Assembly: GCA_036703275.1 (NCBI GenBank)
Contig: DATNPK010000099.1
Coordinates: forward strand, 1-51,002
Length of the DNA stretch: 51,002 nt
Source: Coleofasciculaceae cyanobacterium
GTDB lineage: Bacteria > Cyanobacteriota > Cyanobacteriia > Cyanobacteriales > Xenococcaceae
Direction of reading: 5' to 3'
Positions within the stretch are counted from its first letter, which is position 1. Each line of letters starts with the position of its first letter. A model generated the notes under the pieces. It saw only the letters and a program-made list of their open reading frames with translations, had not been told where the DNA came from and searched no databases. Below, piece by piece: positions 6,524 to 15,809 of this stretch. Position numbers and translations under genes: made by a program.

Positions 6524-8744
6524 GGTTCAAAGGTTCGTATTCATCTTTTGACCAATCAATTATGCGTTTGGCATATCCACAGTTAAGATAATTAACAGTT
6601 GCATCTAGACTATTTTGTGCTTTTTCTAATTGATTTGATATATTATTTAAACCTCCTAATAGTTCATTAAAATAACTGTTGATATTTTTAGATACATCAG
6701 AACAATATTTTTCAAGATTTTCAACTGCCTTGTCAATAATAGCTCGTCTTTGCTTCAAGACTTGATAGCGAAGAGAACGTTGAATTTGTTCTACAGCTTT
6801 ACGGCGTTTTTCTTGTTTCGATGTAAACAAGTTGGACATCAAACTTATACCTAAACCAATAGCTCCTAATGCAGCACCTATGGGAGCAGCAATTAGTCCT
6901 AAAGGCGCAAAAGCAGCTATCAATACTATTAATCCTCCTCCCATCTGAAGCAAAGTTTTTATATTAAATGTATCTTGGCTGTTTAATTTAAAGTTACCAA
7001 CATTCAATTTAGAAGCAAGCTCTAATTCTCTACCTATCTCTTTTAATGATTCTTTGATTTCTTGCTTGAATTTCTCTACGGCTTCCTCATTAGATAACTG
7101 AAGTCGCTTTTCAAGTCTAATGTCTTGTATTTTTTGTTTCCAAGCTCGATTTAATTCACGTTTATCTGCTTCCCAATGGTTTTCGGAAAATTGAGGAATG
7201 GTATTAAGAAGATCCTGAAAAATAACTTTAATTTGTTGCTCTAAATATTCACAACTATCTCTTTGAGCTTTTCTAATATCCTCACGAATAGTTTCTTGCT
7301 TGGACTTTAAAGTATTACTAAAACTTTTATAAGCTTGTTTTTCTTCGGTTATCCATTTATCGGGTTTTTTAATTGAACCAATAGTAGAACCTAAAAAAGT
7401 TTGCGATCGCCTGATTGCACCGTGCTTAATTAAAGATTCCCGAATTGAGTCAAGGAAGTCTTGTATTCTACTAGCTTTATAAAGCTTATCTTTATTTTCT
7501 TGATGTTCTGCATCACTAGATAATTGTGCAGCTAACAGCATTACAGGAACAATATCAAAATAGTCATTATAGTTTTTACTTACATGACGGCGAATACGAT
7601 CTATGTGTCCACTAATGCTACTTTCCCCATCCTTGGTAAATAGTTTATTAGGGTTTTTCAGAAAGTGTTGTAAGCGTTTGGAATCGCAAAGATTATGTTT
7701 AAGATTGAGAATAATAATTAAAGGTTTTGCTTTTTCTTTTAATTGCTCTAAAAACTTAAACTCTGTTTCTTGAATACTGTCATTAGTAACGACATAACCA
7801 ATAACATCAGCTTCATCAACAATACTTTTAGCAATCTCCTCATCATCTCTTCCCCCAGCATCAGCAGCACCAATACCAGGAGTATCAATAATCCGAATGT
7901 TTTTCCATTCATAAATACGATTAAAGCGAGTCGTGCGCTGTTTTCCTACTCCAATTGATTCCCAACCATCTTGGGTAATAATTGAATGCAGTGTACTTTT
8001 ACCTGCTTTAGTTCTTCCCATGAAGGCGATAGTAAAATAGCTTAAAGCTCTTTGTTTGGCTTGATGCGATTCTTTAACTCGATCTAATTTTTTAATAATT
8101 TCTGCTTCGAAAGATTTTTTACTGTCTTCAAGTTGCTTGACGACTTCTTTGCCAGTTATACCTTTACTATTGTTGTTTTTAATTCTGCTAATTACTGATT
8201 CCAAATTAGAATTTAAAGTGTTGAGAGTTTTTTCCGTTTTCTGAAAAGCTAATTCTGCATACTTATAATCTTCTTGAGCAATCTGGCTACAGCTTTCAAC
8301 TGCTTTAATGTATTCTTCTCCAATCAGCAGTGTTTCCTGTTTGACCTTCGCTTTTCGACTATCGGCAAATTTTTCGGCGCATTGTCGATGCCAATCAATT
8401 TCTTCTTCTGACCAATTCCAAATTTTGCCTATTTTGTGAATTAACTCTTTTTCTAAAAAAGCAAAATCTCCATCAACATGAGCCATTGCCAGAATCTGTC
8501 GAATTAATTCTGATTGTTGGCTTGTAGAAATAAAATTTATAATTTTGTCTACGGTAAGATGATTCGGATCTTGTGCAAAAATCTTGTCCATCTCATCTTT
8601 AGTCTGTTGTGAGTTAGCGCGATCGCTTAATTCATTAAGATATTTAATCTCTTCAGAATGAATTTGTTTATCTGCACAGATAAGATGAGTAAGTAATAAA
8701 AATCCGTAATCTAATTGCTCTGAGACAAGTGGAGAGTTAGACAT
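6519..8744 (-). CDS. TerB-like plus dynamin-like GTPase (LeoBC type)
   Basis: About 741 residues from ATG 8744; a TTG six codons upstream is the longer alternative. An N-terminal helical domain of about 110 residues resembles TerB-like domains (CADKQIHSEE, later VDGDFAFLEKE). A coiled coil at about 150-230 precedes the GTPase domain: GRTKAGKST (about 243-251), TTRFN, DTPG (about 287-290) and the G4-like NLKHN. A further helical region follows, then a strongly hydrophobic hairpin near residues 610-650 (GLIVLIAAFAPLGLIAAP) that can insert in membranes. It is the first gene of the pair with the LeoA-like GTPase downstream. Family knowledge: two-gene dynamin pairs of this kind (Eleos) protect against phage; function here is inferred from architecture and order. 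Confidence 0.78.
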   Translation of the reverse strand: MSNSPLVSEQLDYGFLLLTHLICADKQIHSEEIKYLNELSDRANSQQTKDEMDKIFAQDPNHLTVDKIINFISTSQQSELIRQILAMAHVDGDFAFLEKELIHKIGKIWNWSEEEIDWHRQCAEKFADSRKAKVKQETLLIGEEYIKAVESCSQIAQEDYKYAELAFQKTEKTLNTLNSNLESVISRIKNNNSKGITGKEVVKQLEDSKKSFEAEIIKKLDRVKESHQAKQRALSYFTIAFMGRTKAGKSTLHSIITQDGWESIGVGKQRTTRFNRIYEWKNIRIIDTPGIGAADAGGRDDEEIAKSIVDEADVIGYVVTNDSIQETEFKFLEQLKEKAKPLIIILNLKHNLCDSKRLQHFLKNPNKLFTKDGESSISGHIDRIRRHVSKNYNDYFDIVPVMLLAAQLSSDAEHQENKDKLYKASRIQDFLDSIRESLIKHGAIRRSQTFLGSTIGSIKKPDKWITEEKQAYKSFSNTLKSKQETIREDIRKAQRDSCEYLEQQIKVIFQDLLNTIPQFSENHWEADKRELNRAWKQKIQDIRLEKRLQLSNEEAVEKFKQEIKESLKEIGRELELASKLNVGNFKLNSQDTFNIKTLLQMGGGLIVLIAAFAPLGLIAAPIGAALGAIGLGISLMSNLFTSKQEKRRKAVEQIQRSLRYQVLKQRRAIIDKAVENLEKYCSDVSKNINSYFNELLGGLNNISNQLEKAQNSLDATVNYLNCGYAKRIIDWSKDEYEPLNH

Positions 8745-9014
8745 GGATAACTTAATTCTCAATGGTAATTGCTTTAATCTATAGTTCCCGATTCAATAAA
8801 CAATCAATACAACCTGATTAGAGAACCCTAAGCCTATAACTATTGATTTATCGCTCTTGCTCAGATAAATAAATTTTTTGGGGCTGTTTACTCGCAGTAT
8901 TTCGTTAGTCCAAACTACAGACATAACCCCTAAATAAGCATTAAAGCTATTGGCAGTTTGACTAGGTAAAGCTATTCGTGTAAAACAACAATCAATCATC
9001 AAAGATGTTTTACA

Positions 9015-10559
9015 GTGTTAAATATAAGTTTTTCAGAACGGATAAACTGGTCAAAACTTTGTCATCGCCTGAGTTTGGGCTTGGTTTTTATCGGTGTCTT
9101 GGTTCGCCTAGTTCAGTATCTGAGCAATCGTTCACTTTGGGGTGATGAAGTCAATCTGGCTTTGAACATTATCGATCGCTCCTACGGGGAATTATCTCAA
9201 CCATTGGATAACAATCAGGCAGCACCGTTAGGATTTCTCTGGGTTGAAAAGTTAGCCACACAGATCGGGGGAAATAGTGAATATGCTTTAAGGCTATTAC
9301 CCTTTATTGCCAGTATCGTATCTTTGAGTCTATTTTATCGACTGGTACGCCGATACAGCTCAGCTTTAGCTGCACCTATAGCGATCGCTTTGTTGGCTGG
9401 GGGTCGTTACACGCTTTACTTTGCTACAGAATTGAAGCCTTATTCTAGCGATCTAGCGATCGCCCTGATTTTATTTTGGTTACTAACTTCAGCGCCTCAG
9501 CAAATTTTGCCAGTAAAAACAAGAATTAGTTTTGCCTGTTTAGGCGGCTTGGCTATTTGGTTTTCTTATCCCTCCATTTTCGTTTTAGCGGGTTTGGCAG
9601 GCTGGAATCTGGTAACCGCTGAAAAAAGATACTTAGCTAAAATTCTCATCAATCGAAGCGGCATATATTTAACCTGGCTGGTTAGCTTTGGTTTATTCTA
9701 TTTCCTAACCATTGCTAATACTTTAAACAACGAAGATTTAAATTCATCTTGGGAGTCGCGATATCCAGATTCTTTTGGCGATATTATCTGGTTGTTTGAT
9801 GCTTTGGGCAGGTTTTTTTATCATCCAATGGGTTTTGTGGGCGTAACTGATGGGATCGGCATCTTTGCCTTTATTGTGGGCTGTATTATCTGGTATCGCC
9901 ATAACCGAACTATCTTTTTAGCTTTAATTGCTCCTTTTATTGCCACCATAATTGCTGCTTACCTCCATAAATATCCTTTTCGCGATCGCTTGATTCTCTT
10001 TTTAGCTCCCTTGGGAATGATCATTGTCGCCGAAGGGATTGCGTTTATGCTGATCAAATTGAGCCGAGTTAATCGAGCTAATGCCCCAAAATTTGCTTGG
10101 CTGTTTGGCTTACTAGGAATTGTCTGTCTTTGCGCCTTAACTTTTCCCGCAATTTATCGCGCTGGCAATTTGATTATTCACCCTGAATTAAAACATGAGG
10201 TCAAACCAGTATTGAGCTATGTTGCCCAGCACAATCAACCAGGAGATAAAATTTACGTCTATGAAGAGGGAAGTCAAGCCTTTGCTTACTATCTGCAATT
10301 AAAAAACTATTCAGATTTAGATTACATTTACGGTACAGCTAACTTTTCCTCTAAGGAGCAAAAATTATCAGCTAAGCTGCGGGAATTGAGCGAAGATCTC
10401 CAACCGCTAAAAAATCATCCAGTTTGGTTTATACTCCGCGCCGAGCGTCCAGAAGAGCTAGAAATACTTCGCTATCTCGATCAAATCGGTCAGCAGCAAG
10501 ATGCTTACAAACATACTGGAGCATCAGCCTATCTTTACGATTTGAATAATTTCAATTAA
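9015..10559 (+). CDS. GT39-type membrane glycosyltransferase
   Basis: A 514-residue polytopic membrane protein, starting at GTG 9015. There are about ten hydrophobic segments, beginning at residues 18-40. The first periplasmic loop contains LWGDEVNLAL, whose acidic pair matches the catalytic Asp/Glu of the ArnT/PMT (GT39, GT83) GT-C enzymes that use polyprenyl-phosphate sugars. The soluble C-terminal ~130 residues probably lie outside the membrane. The sulfotransferase gene follows after 42 bp, so both may modify the same envelope or extracellular glycan. Acceptor and sugar cannot be told from sequence. Confidence 0.8.
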   Translation: MLNISFSERINWSKLCHRLSLGLVFIGVLVRLVQYLSNRSLWGDEVNLALNIIDRSYGELSQPLDNNQAAPLGFLWVEKLATQIGGNSEYALRLLPFIASIVSLSLFYRLVRRYSSALAAPIAIALLAGGRYTLYFATELKPYSSDLAIALILFWLLTSAPQQILPVKTRISFACLGGLAIWFSYPSIFVLAGLAGWNLVTAEKRYLAKILINRSGIYLTWLVSFGLFYFLTIANTLNNEDLNSSWESRYPDSFGDIIWLFDALGRFFYHPMGFVGVTDGIGIFAFIVGCIIWYRHNRTIFLALIAPFIATIIAAYLHKYPFRDRLILFLAPLGMIIVAEGIAFMLIKLSRVNRANAPKFAWLFGLLGIVCLCALTFPAIYRAGNLIIHPELKHEVKPVLSYVAQHNQPGDKIYVYEEGSQAFAYYLQLKNYSDLDYIYGTANFSSKEQKLSAKLRELSEDLQPLKNHPVWFILRAERPEELEILRYLDQIGQQQDAYKHTGASAYLYDLNNFN

Positions 10560-10601
10560 TTATAGAGCAGCAGTAAATTTTCTTATCCCAGTCGACACTG
10601 A

Positions 10602-11420
10602 ATGAATACTAGTTATCAATCCCTGTCTTTAAATCCACAAGCTCGCACTCAAAAAGTTATTGTGGCTCATTATCATCTATTTAAAAATGCTGGAACATCT
10701 GTAGACGCTATTTTAGCCAAGAATTTTGGCTCGAATTGGAGCAAGATTGAGTTTGACAAGATCGATCGCCAATCAAATTCTCAGCTAGTGCAAAATTGGC
10801 TATCAAATCATCAGTCAATCTCGGCTTTTTCATCTCATACCGCTCTATTTCCTTTGCCGACTATAGCTAATATTTCTCTGATACCGATTGTCTTTCTACG
10901 CCATCCAATCGCTCGCCTCTGGTCTGTCTATAAATTTGAACGCAAGCATAAAAAGATTCTCAATGAAAGTATCAAACTAGCTCAAGAACATGATTTTACT
11001 GGCTATCTCAACTATCAATTAGACCAGACTCACAATAGATCCTGTCGCAATTTTCAGACCTATAGATTTTCTTGGTTAAATCCTCAACAAAACTTGACCG
11101 AATTACAACAGGCGTTGCATGGTTTAGATTCTTTGCCCATAGTAGGAATTGTCGAGGAGTTTGACTTATCAATGAAGCGTTATCAACAGGCGATCGCTCA
11201 ATATTACCCATCTTTTCAGGTAAAATCGGTACATAAAAACATTACCTCTCAGCCAAACTTATCTTTAGCCGAAAAACTCGATCTGATTCGTTCCAATTTA
11301 GATCGGGCAACCTATCAAAAATTGCTTGACTCTAATTGTGACGACCTTAAACTATATCAAGCAGCTAAGCGCAAATTATTGAACTCCAAGGTAACAAAAG
11401 CTTACCTTAGTTGTCTTTAA
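10602..11420 (+). CDS. Sulfotransferase family protein
   Basis: 272 residues. Near the N-terminus HLFKNAGTSVD fits the PAPS 5'-phosphosulfate loop of sulfotransferase family 2 (usual form xKxAGTS). FLRHPIARLWSVYKFER at about 100-117 fits the 3'-phosphate-binding segment with its conserved Arg and Ser. The enzyme should transfer sulfate from PAPS to a hydroxyl, probably on a polysaccharide given the glycosyltransferase 42 bp upstream; many cyanobacterial capsules are sulfated. It has no signal peptide or membrane segment. Its 3' end overlaps the convergent phosphatase gene by 14 bases. Confidence 0.8.
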   Translation: MNTSYQSLSLNPQARTQKVIVAHYHLFKNAGTSVDAILAKNFGSNWSKIEFDKIDRQSNSQLVQNWLSNHQSISAFSSHTALFPLPTIANISLIPIVFLRHPIARLWSVYKFERKHKKILNESIKLAQEHDFTGYLNYQLDQTHNRSCRNFQTYRFSWLNPQQNLTELQQALHGLDSLPIVGIVEEFDLSMKRYQQAIAQYYPSFQVKSVHKNITSQPNLSLAEKLDLIRSNLDRATYQKLLDSNCDDLKLYQAAKRKLLNSKVTKAYLSCL

Positions 11421-13173
11421 GCTTAAACTGGTCAAACTTAATCGCGGCAGAATTTGGCTGACGAGTATCATAGCGATAGCTACTAACTATTCCTGTTGCG
11501 GTATTAAAAATACTAAAGACTGTAATATCGTTACTGGCAATATAGGGTAACGGTTGCCCAGAATCATCAACCAAAGGAGCAATATTGGGGACAATAGGCG
11601 GTAAACCGTGGGGATTTCCCGTTGCAGCAAAGTTTTGCGGACTATAGGTGGGAATTTCGCGTCGATTATCTCCTAAGTGCGCTCCATAACTATTACCGAC
11701 GTTCGAGGATTCTAAGAAATGCATCCCTGAATTACTTTGAAACCGATTCCAAAGATGGGAATGTCCATAATAAACTAGCTGTACCCCTGCCGATTCTAAA
11801 AGAGGAATTAAATCGCGAATGATATAGTCATTTTCAATCGGGTAATCATAATAACGAGACTGCACCTCTCCATCTTCCGAGTAATATAATTTGGGTTGCG
11901 GATCGGTATAGGGCGGAACAATGTTTCCTCCAAGGGTGTGGGGTGGATGATGCAGCATGACTATTTTATATTTAGCCTGCTGGTAAGCTTGGCTTTGCAA
12001 TTGCTGGGTTAACCACTCATATTGAGGACTACCTTGGGCGATTGGTTCAAAAATATGTTGTCCATATCCCCAGGTTTTGGGCTTGTTTAAGTCGGTATTG
12101 CTTTCTTTATATCTACCCTGAACATCGGCTTCTAAGCTGGAACTACGCCAAATATTGGTAACATAAAGCGAGATTAGTCTAATATCGCCAAAGGTTGTCG
12201 CATAATAACGTTCCCCCCCAGTGCTACTTTTGGGCAGAGTAAAAATCTCTTCGTAGGTATCAGTGTTAAAAGAATTGTTCTTAATCCAGTCTGCCTCTAC
12301 CCGCGGATTATTGGTCGGATTGACTTTAGCAGTCGATTGATAAAATTCTTTGGCTACCTGACGAGGATGAGGTTGGTTAAATTCTTGTTTGAGCGTACTA
12401 TCAGGGGATACTTTTCCCATCACTTCGTGATTGCCTATTGCGGTAAAAAGAGGCGCGTGCTGAATTATTTGTCCTCCATGATAGGTAGTCGTAATACCAT
12501 TACTTTCGAGCTTATAGTTGGCTTTCCCTTGCAGACTGGGAAAAAATGCTCCACCGCGAAGGTCATCAAACCATTCTGACGCGCGATCGGCAATATTAAC
12601 TAAGTCTCCTGGAAAAAAAACCGCATCGACTTGACCGACAGTTTTTACCACCTGTTCTAAATTAGCAGTGGTCATCGGCATTAACTGATGATCGGAAGTA
12701 AGGAGAATTTGAAGTGAAGTACCAACTGTAGGCTGGCTGGCAAGGGTAAAGCGATCGCTCTTTACAACTTGTCGCTCCTGAATGCTTTCAACCTTATATG
12801 GTACTCGCTGATTGGGAGTTAAACCTGTAACTACGGCTTCGTGTCGCCAGATATCTCTAAAAGATTTAGCCTGAGGGTTATCTAGTTGAGAATCTCGATC
12901 TTCGCGTACGCGACTTAACTTAGTGGTACTAGCGATCGCTTGTTGTCTTAATTGCTTCCCATATTTAACCACATGGCGATCGCCTTTAAATTCTGTAAAC
13001 CAGACTACATTCACACTATTTTCAGTAGGTAACTGTAGAAAAGGATCGCTCAAAAGCGAGATCTCGTTAGCTGTTTCTAGCTGTTTTTGAGAGGCAAAGG
13101 TCATAGATAAATTATTAATAGCGATCGTCGTAAAGATTGTCAGAGACAGCAATACTAGTTTAGCGATTTTCAT
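11407..13173 (-). CDS. Secreted purple-acid-phosphatase-like metallophosphoesterase
   Basis: 588 residues with a clear Sec signal peptide (hydrophobic core about 5-21, then MTFASQ). An N-terminal fibronectin III-like domain (about 35-145) is followed by a metallophosphoesterase domain. The metal-ligand blocks are SDHQ, GDLVN, GNHEVMG, HHPPH and GHSHLW, all present in order. These enzymes hydrolyse phosphate mono- or diesters outside the cell and often serve phosphate scavenging. The order is the purple acid phosphatase one, though the first block is SDHQ rather than the usual DxG/DxQ arrangement. It is convergent with the sulfotransferase gene, the last bases overlapping. No Pho box was recognised upstream. 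Confidence 0.85.
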   Translation of the reverse strand: MKIAKLVLLSLTIFTTIAINNLSMTFASQKQLETANEISLLSDPFLQLPTENSVNVVWFTEFKGDRHVVKYGKQLRQQAIASTTKLSRVREDRDSQLDNPQAKSFRDIWRHEAVVTGLTPNQRVPYKVESIQERQVVKSDRFTLASQPTVGTSLQILLTSDHQLMPMTTANLEQVVKTVGQVDAVFFPGDLVNIADRASEWFDDLRGGAFFPSLQGKANYKLESNGITTTYHGGQIIQHAPLFTAIGNHEVMGKVSPDSTLKQEFNQPHPRQVAKEFYQSTAKVNPTNNPRVEADWIKNNSFNTDTYEEIFTLPKSSTGGERYYATTFGDIRLISLYVTNIWRSSSLEADVQGRYKESNTDLNKPKTWGYGQHIFEPIAQGSPQYEWLTQQLQSQAYQQAKYKIVMLHHPPHTLGGNIVPPYTDPQPKLYYSEDGEVQSRYYDYPIENDYIIRDLIPLLESAGVQLVYYGHSHLWNRFQSNSGMHFLESSNVGNSYGAHLGDNRREIPTYSPQNFAATGNPHGLPPIVPNIAPLVDDSGQPLPYIASNDITVFSIFNTATGIVSSYRYDTRQPNSAAIKFDQFKLKDN

Positions 13174-13794
13174 TGACTCAACTAACTATTTGAACCTGTT
13201 TGTCGAGGTAGATTTATTTTTGGGTAAAGTAGGGCTTTCAATAGGTCAATACTTACTAGATATTATCGATCAGTAAAATTAACTATTAGTTCAATAACTT
13301 ACCTATAAATCGGGTAAAAACGTACCTGAATAAAGCTTTTCAACCATTATAAATGGTGATTATCAAACGTCTTTATAAAGTTAAGGTTACGAGATAATCT
13401 AATAAAATTATGATTAACTAAATTTGTTATTTTTATTTTTTACAGCTTAAAATGTATGCGCAATAACGACTTGAGCTTTTATTTGTGATTAATTATCTGC
13501 TACTCTTAATAATGAATTAATTCCACTCAAACCTTTTGGTATCAGATAAATTGGCGTTTTATAGGTGCTTTAATGCTGGTTTTTAAGAGTTTGATAAAGC
13601 AAATAAAAGTCCTAGATATTTTTAACTAAAAGAGTCTATAATGATAATTAAGAAATAAAGTAATTCTACTAGGTTATTTAACCAAGAATATAGTAAAGCC
13701 GATCAATAAACTTGCTGCTGGATAAGCTTTTTTAGCTGTTTTTAGGTCGCCTGAGGATTATGGATTTTTGTGTGTTTTGTGGTATCCTTCATTG

Positions 13795-13829
13795 TCCCAC
13801 GCTCGATTAATTGAGCAGTGGGATTTTTT
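13795..13829 (+). terminator. Rho-independent terminator without an obvious gene
   Basis: TCCCAC-GCTC and GAGC-A-GTGGGA form a 10-bp stem with one bulged A and an 8-base loop, followed by TTTTTT. The U-run is on the plus strand, so the transcript must come from the left, where there is no gene; the phosphatase gene is transcribed away. It is the best evidence for an unannotated small RNA in this gap. Confidence 0.65.
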
Positions 13830-13889
13830 ATCTTTAGGGCTAGGAATTTCACGCTGTTTCTTACCAGATAAAGGTTAATAGCTAATAAC

Positions 13890-13961
13890 TATATGCCCTA
13901 AAGGACTAGCCCTAAAGGATTAGCTCCTTACGTCGCGTCCTCCGCGTCGTCCTTTAGGACA
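13890..13961. repeat. Dispersed repeat (CCTAAAGGA family), copy A
   Basis: This copy reads CCCTAAAGGACTAG, CCCTAAAGGATTAG, then CGTCGCGTCC, CGCGTCGTCC and TTTAGGAC. Its reverse complement nearly matches the insert at 28590-28648 inside the four-helix-bundle gene (GTCCTAAAGGACGACGCG, AAGGACGCG, GCTAATCCTTTAGGGC). A third copy lies at 39591-39684. Such repeats are typical noncoding spacers. Confidence 0.75.
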
Positions 13962-13999
13962 AACCAATAAATCGTAATTAAGTAAATTTACATGCAGTC

Positions 14000-14842
14000 T
14001 TAGAAATACTTACCTGTAAATACTTCGGTAGCTGGACCTGTCATATAAACCCGATTATCGGCTGCGGACCAATTAATCTGTAAACATCCTCCAGGTAGTT
14101 CTACTGTGCAGGAGCGAGCGCACATATTATTTAACACTCCAGCTACCACCGAGGCACAAGCGCCAGTACCGCAGGCGAGGGTAATTCCAGCACCTCGTTC
14201 CCAAACGCGCATCTTAACGTAGTCTGGTCTGATTACTTGAATAAACTCGGTATTGGTACGCTGGGGAAAGGCGGAATGATGTTCAAACAGGGGGCCAATT
14301 TCTTCTAGGGCGATCGCGTCGCTGTCTTCAACAAAAGTAATACAGTGAGGATTTCCCATGTTGACAGTGGTAACCGACCAAGTGCGATCGCCAACTTCTA
14401 GAGGTTGGGCAATAACCTTGCCCTCAACAGCGCCAAGCGTAGTGGGGATTTTGGCTGCGGTTAATTCGGGTTCTCCCATGTCTACCGTAACCTCGCCATT
14501 GCTGGTTAGCTTAGGAACAATTACCCCTGCTAGGGTCTGAATTTTATAAGACTGATTAACTGCTGAATTTCCTTCTAGTTGGGCAATAAACTTCGCCAGA
14601 CAGCGGATGCCATTGCCACACATTTCTGGTTCAGAACCATCACAATTGTATATTCTCATGGTGTAATCTGTCTTTTCTGTTCCTGGTAGCACAAAAATTA
14701 CGCCATCACCGCCAATACCAAAATGCCGATCACACATTTTGATTGCTTGTTCAGGGTCAATAATTGGTTCGCTATTATGGCGATTATCAATCAAAATAAA
14801 ATCATTGCCTAATCCCTGGTATTTGCTAAACTCGATTACCAT
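14000..14842 (-). CDS. dapF: Diaminopimelate epimerase
   Basis: 280 residues, full length. It interconverts LL- and meso-diaminopimelate for lysine and peptidoglycan synthesis, without cofactor, using two cysteines. Both are present: Cys75 in EMCGNGIRC and Cys224 in LACGTGAC. The N-terminal FSKYQGLGNDFILID and GIGGDGVIF are also family blocks. It starts at ATG 14842, only 38 bp from the divergent hfq gene, so the two promoters overlap. Confidence 0.97.
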   Translation of the reverse strand: MVIEFSKYQGLGNDFILIDNRHNSEPIIDPEQAIKMCDRHFGIGGDGVIFVLPGTEKTDYTMRIYNCDGSEPEMCGNGIRCLAKFIAQLEGNSAVNQSYKIQTLAGVIVPKLTSNGEVTVDMGEPELTAAKIPTTLGAVEGKVIAQPLEVGDRTWSVTTVNMGNPHCITFVEDSDAIALEEIGPLFEHHSAFPQRTNTEFIQVIRPDYVKMRVWERGAGITLACGTGACASVVAGVLNNMCARSCTVELPGGCLQINWSAADNRVYMTGPATEVFTGKYF

Positions 14843-14880
14843 CTTTGATTTTCCTCAAAACAATACGAGAACTGAAAAAC

Positions 14881-15093
14881 ATGACTGAATTTGATACTGC
14901 TTTACCTGGCGTAAGACAAATCCAAAACTTTATTCAAGAAAAGCAGGAAGTTGAACTCAAGCTAATTACCGACGATTTAGTCATTGGCAAAATTACTTGG
15001 CAAGATGCTGATTGTCTCTGTTTAATGGATCATTACAACCAGCAAACGCTCATTTGGCGACAAGCATTAGTTTATCTCAAAGCCAAAGGATAA
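14881..15093 (+). CDS. hfq: Cyanobacterial Hfq-like RNA-binding protein
   Basis: 70 residues from ATG 14881; an in-frame upstream ATG at 14845 would add 12 unlikely residues and lies almost on the dapF start. The sequence has the Sm fold pattern: an N-terminal helix (LPGVRQIQNFIQEKQ), then strands with VELKLITDDLVIGKITWQDADCLCL and a final Sm2-like LIWRQALVYLK. It resembles the short Hfq of Synechocystis, which lacks the strong RNA-binding residues of E. coli Hfq and, as I recall, is tied to type IV pili. Divergent pairing with dapF is what I recall for cyanobacterial hfq and supports the call. Confidence 0.85.
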   Translation: MTEFDTALPGVRQIQNFIQEKQEVELKLITDDLVIGKITWQDADCLCLMDHYNQQTLIWRQALVYLKAKG

Positions 15094-15139
15094 TAGCTAT
15101 AGACTTTTTGAAGTACCTTTTTATTTTTAACAGTGTAGA

Positions 15140-15155
15140 GTGGGCAATTGCCCAC
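15140..15155. repeat. 16-bp perfect palindrome
   Basis: GTGGGCAATTGCCCAC is a perfect palindrome between the convergent hfq and yqeY genes. GTGGGCAATTGCCCAC-like elements are common dispersed palindromes in cyanobacteria; here it could also terminate transcription weakly. Confidence 0.5.
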
Positions 15156-15172
15156 CTTGTAATTAGCGAAAA

Positions 15173-15628
15173 CTAAGACAGTTTACTTTTGACTAGTGCC
15201 TGAATTTTTTTGCCATCAGCTTTGCCTTTTAGCTGCTTCATGGCAGGGCCCATTACCTTGCCCAAATCTTTGATTGTAGCTGAACCAGAAGCGGCGATCA
15301 GATCGTCAATAATAGTTTCTAATTCGCGATCGCTTATTTGTTCGGGTAGATAGGTTTCAATTATGGCTAGCTCTTGACTTTCCTTTTCTGCCAGATCGTC
15401 TCTGCCTGCATTATGAAACTGCTCGATAGAATCACGGCGTTGTTTTGCCTGTTGGGAAAGTAATTCTATTTCTTGTTCTGAGGTAAGGCTATCTTGACCC
15501 TTCGGACGTAGTTCTACTTCTTTATCTAAGATGGCTTTTTTAATGCTGCGTACCGTTTGGAGGCGAATTTTGTCTTTCGCCTTCATTGCCGTTTTAATGT
15601 CTTCTCCAATTTGATCTTTAAGACTCAT
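15173..15628 (-). CDS. GatB/YqeY domain protein
   Basis: About 151 residues starting MSLKDQIGEDIK, the normal start of the family; an in-frame ATG four codons upstream at 15640 is the alternative. AGGAAG just before the chosen ATG can serve as ribosome-binding site. The whole length matches stand-alone YqeY proteins, with an N-terminal four-helix part and the C-terminal helical domain also found at the end of GatB, the tRNA-dependent amidotransferase subunit. Typical residues are RLQTVRSIKKAI, YLPEQISDRELE and KDLGKVMGPAMKQLKGKADGK. YqeY is thought to bind tRNA; its exact task is unclear. Confidence 0.9.
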   Translation of the reverse strand: MSLKDQIGEDIKTAMKAKDKIRLQTVRSIKKAILDKEVELRPKGQDSLTSEQEIELLSQQAKQRRDSIEQFHNAGRDDLAEKESQELAIIETYLPEQISDRELETIIDDLIAASGSATIKDLGKVMGPAMKQLKGKADGKKIQALVKSKLS

Positions 15629-15809
15629 CTTCCTATCCATTACATGAGCTAACTATTATAAAATACTTTTTACGTAATACAAAAGAAATCATCTTAACTG
15701 CGATCGATTCATGAAAATTTAAGATGGGATCAAACTTTTTTTTAGATCGAGTCAGAGATGACTCACTTCAGACGTATAATGCTTTGATAAACCTAAATTG
15801 CAGCTTATA

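Larger units (their letters stand above)
13174..13999. other. 826-bp gene-free region
   Basis: No convincing gene is seen on either strand. The left half is very AT-rich and contains the promoter of the phosphatase gene. A TATAAT box at 13637-13642 has no good -35 partner. A strong isolated terminator lies at 13795-13829 and a dispersed repeat at 13890-13961. Together these suggest a possible small RNA ending at 13829. Confidence 0.5.

Noticed and set aside
8793-9002. 69-codon minus-strand frame between the dynamin and GT39 genes
   Set aside because: It has an ATG start, but no recognisable family and weak protein character; the region more likely holds promoters. Not fully excluded.
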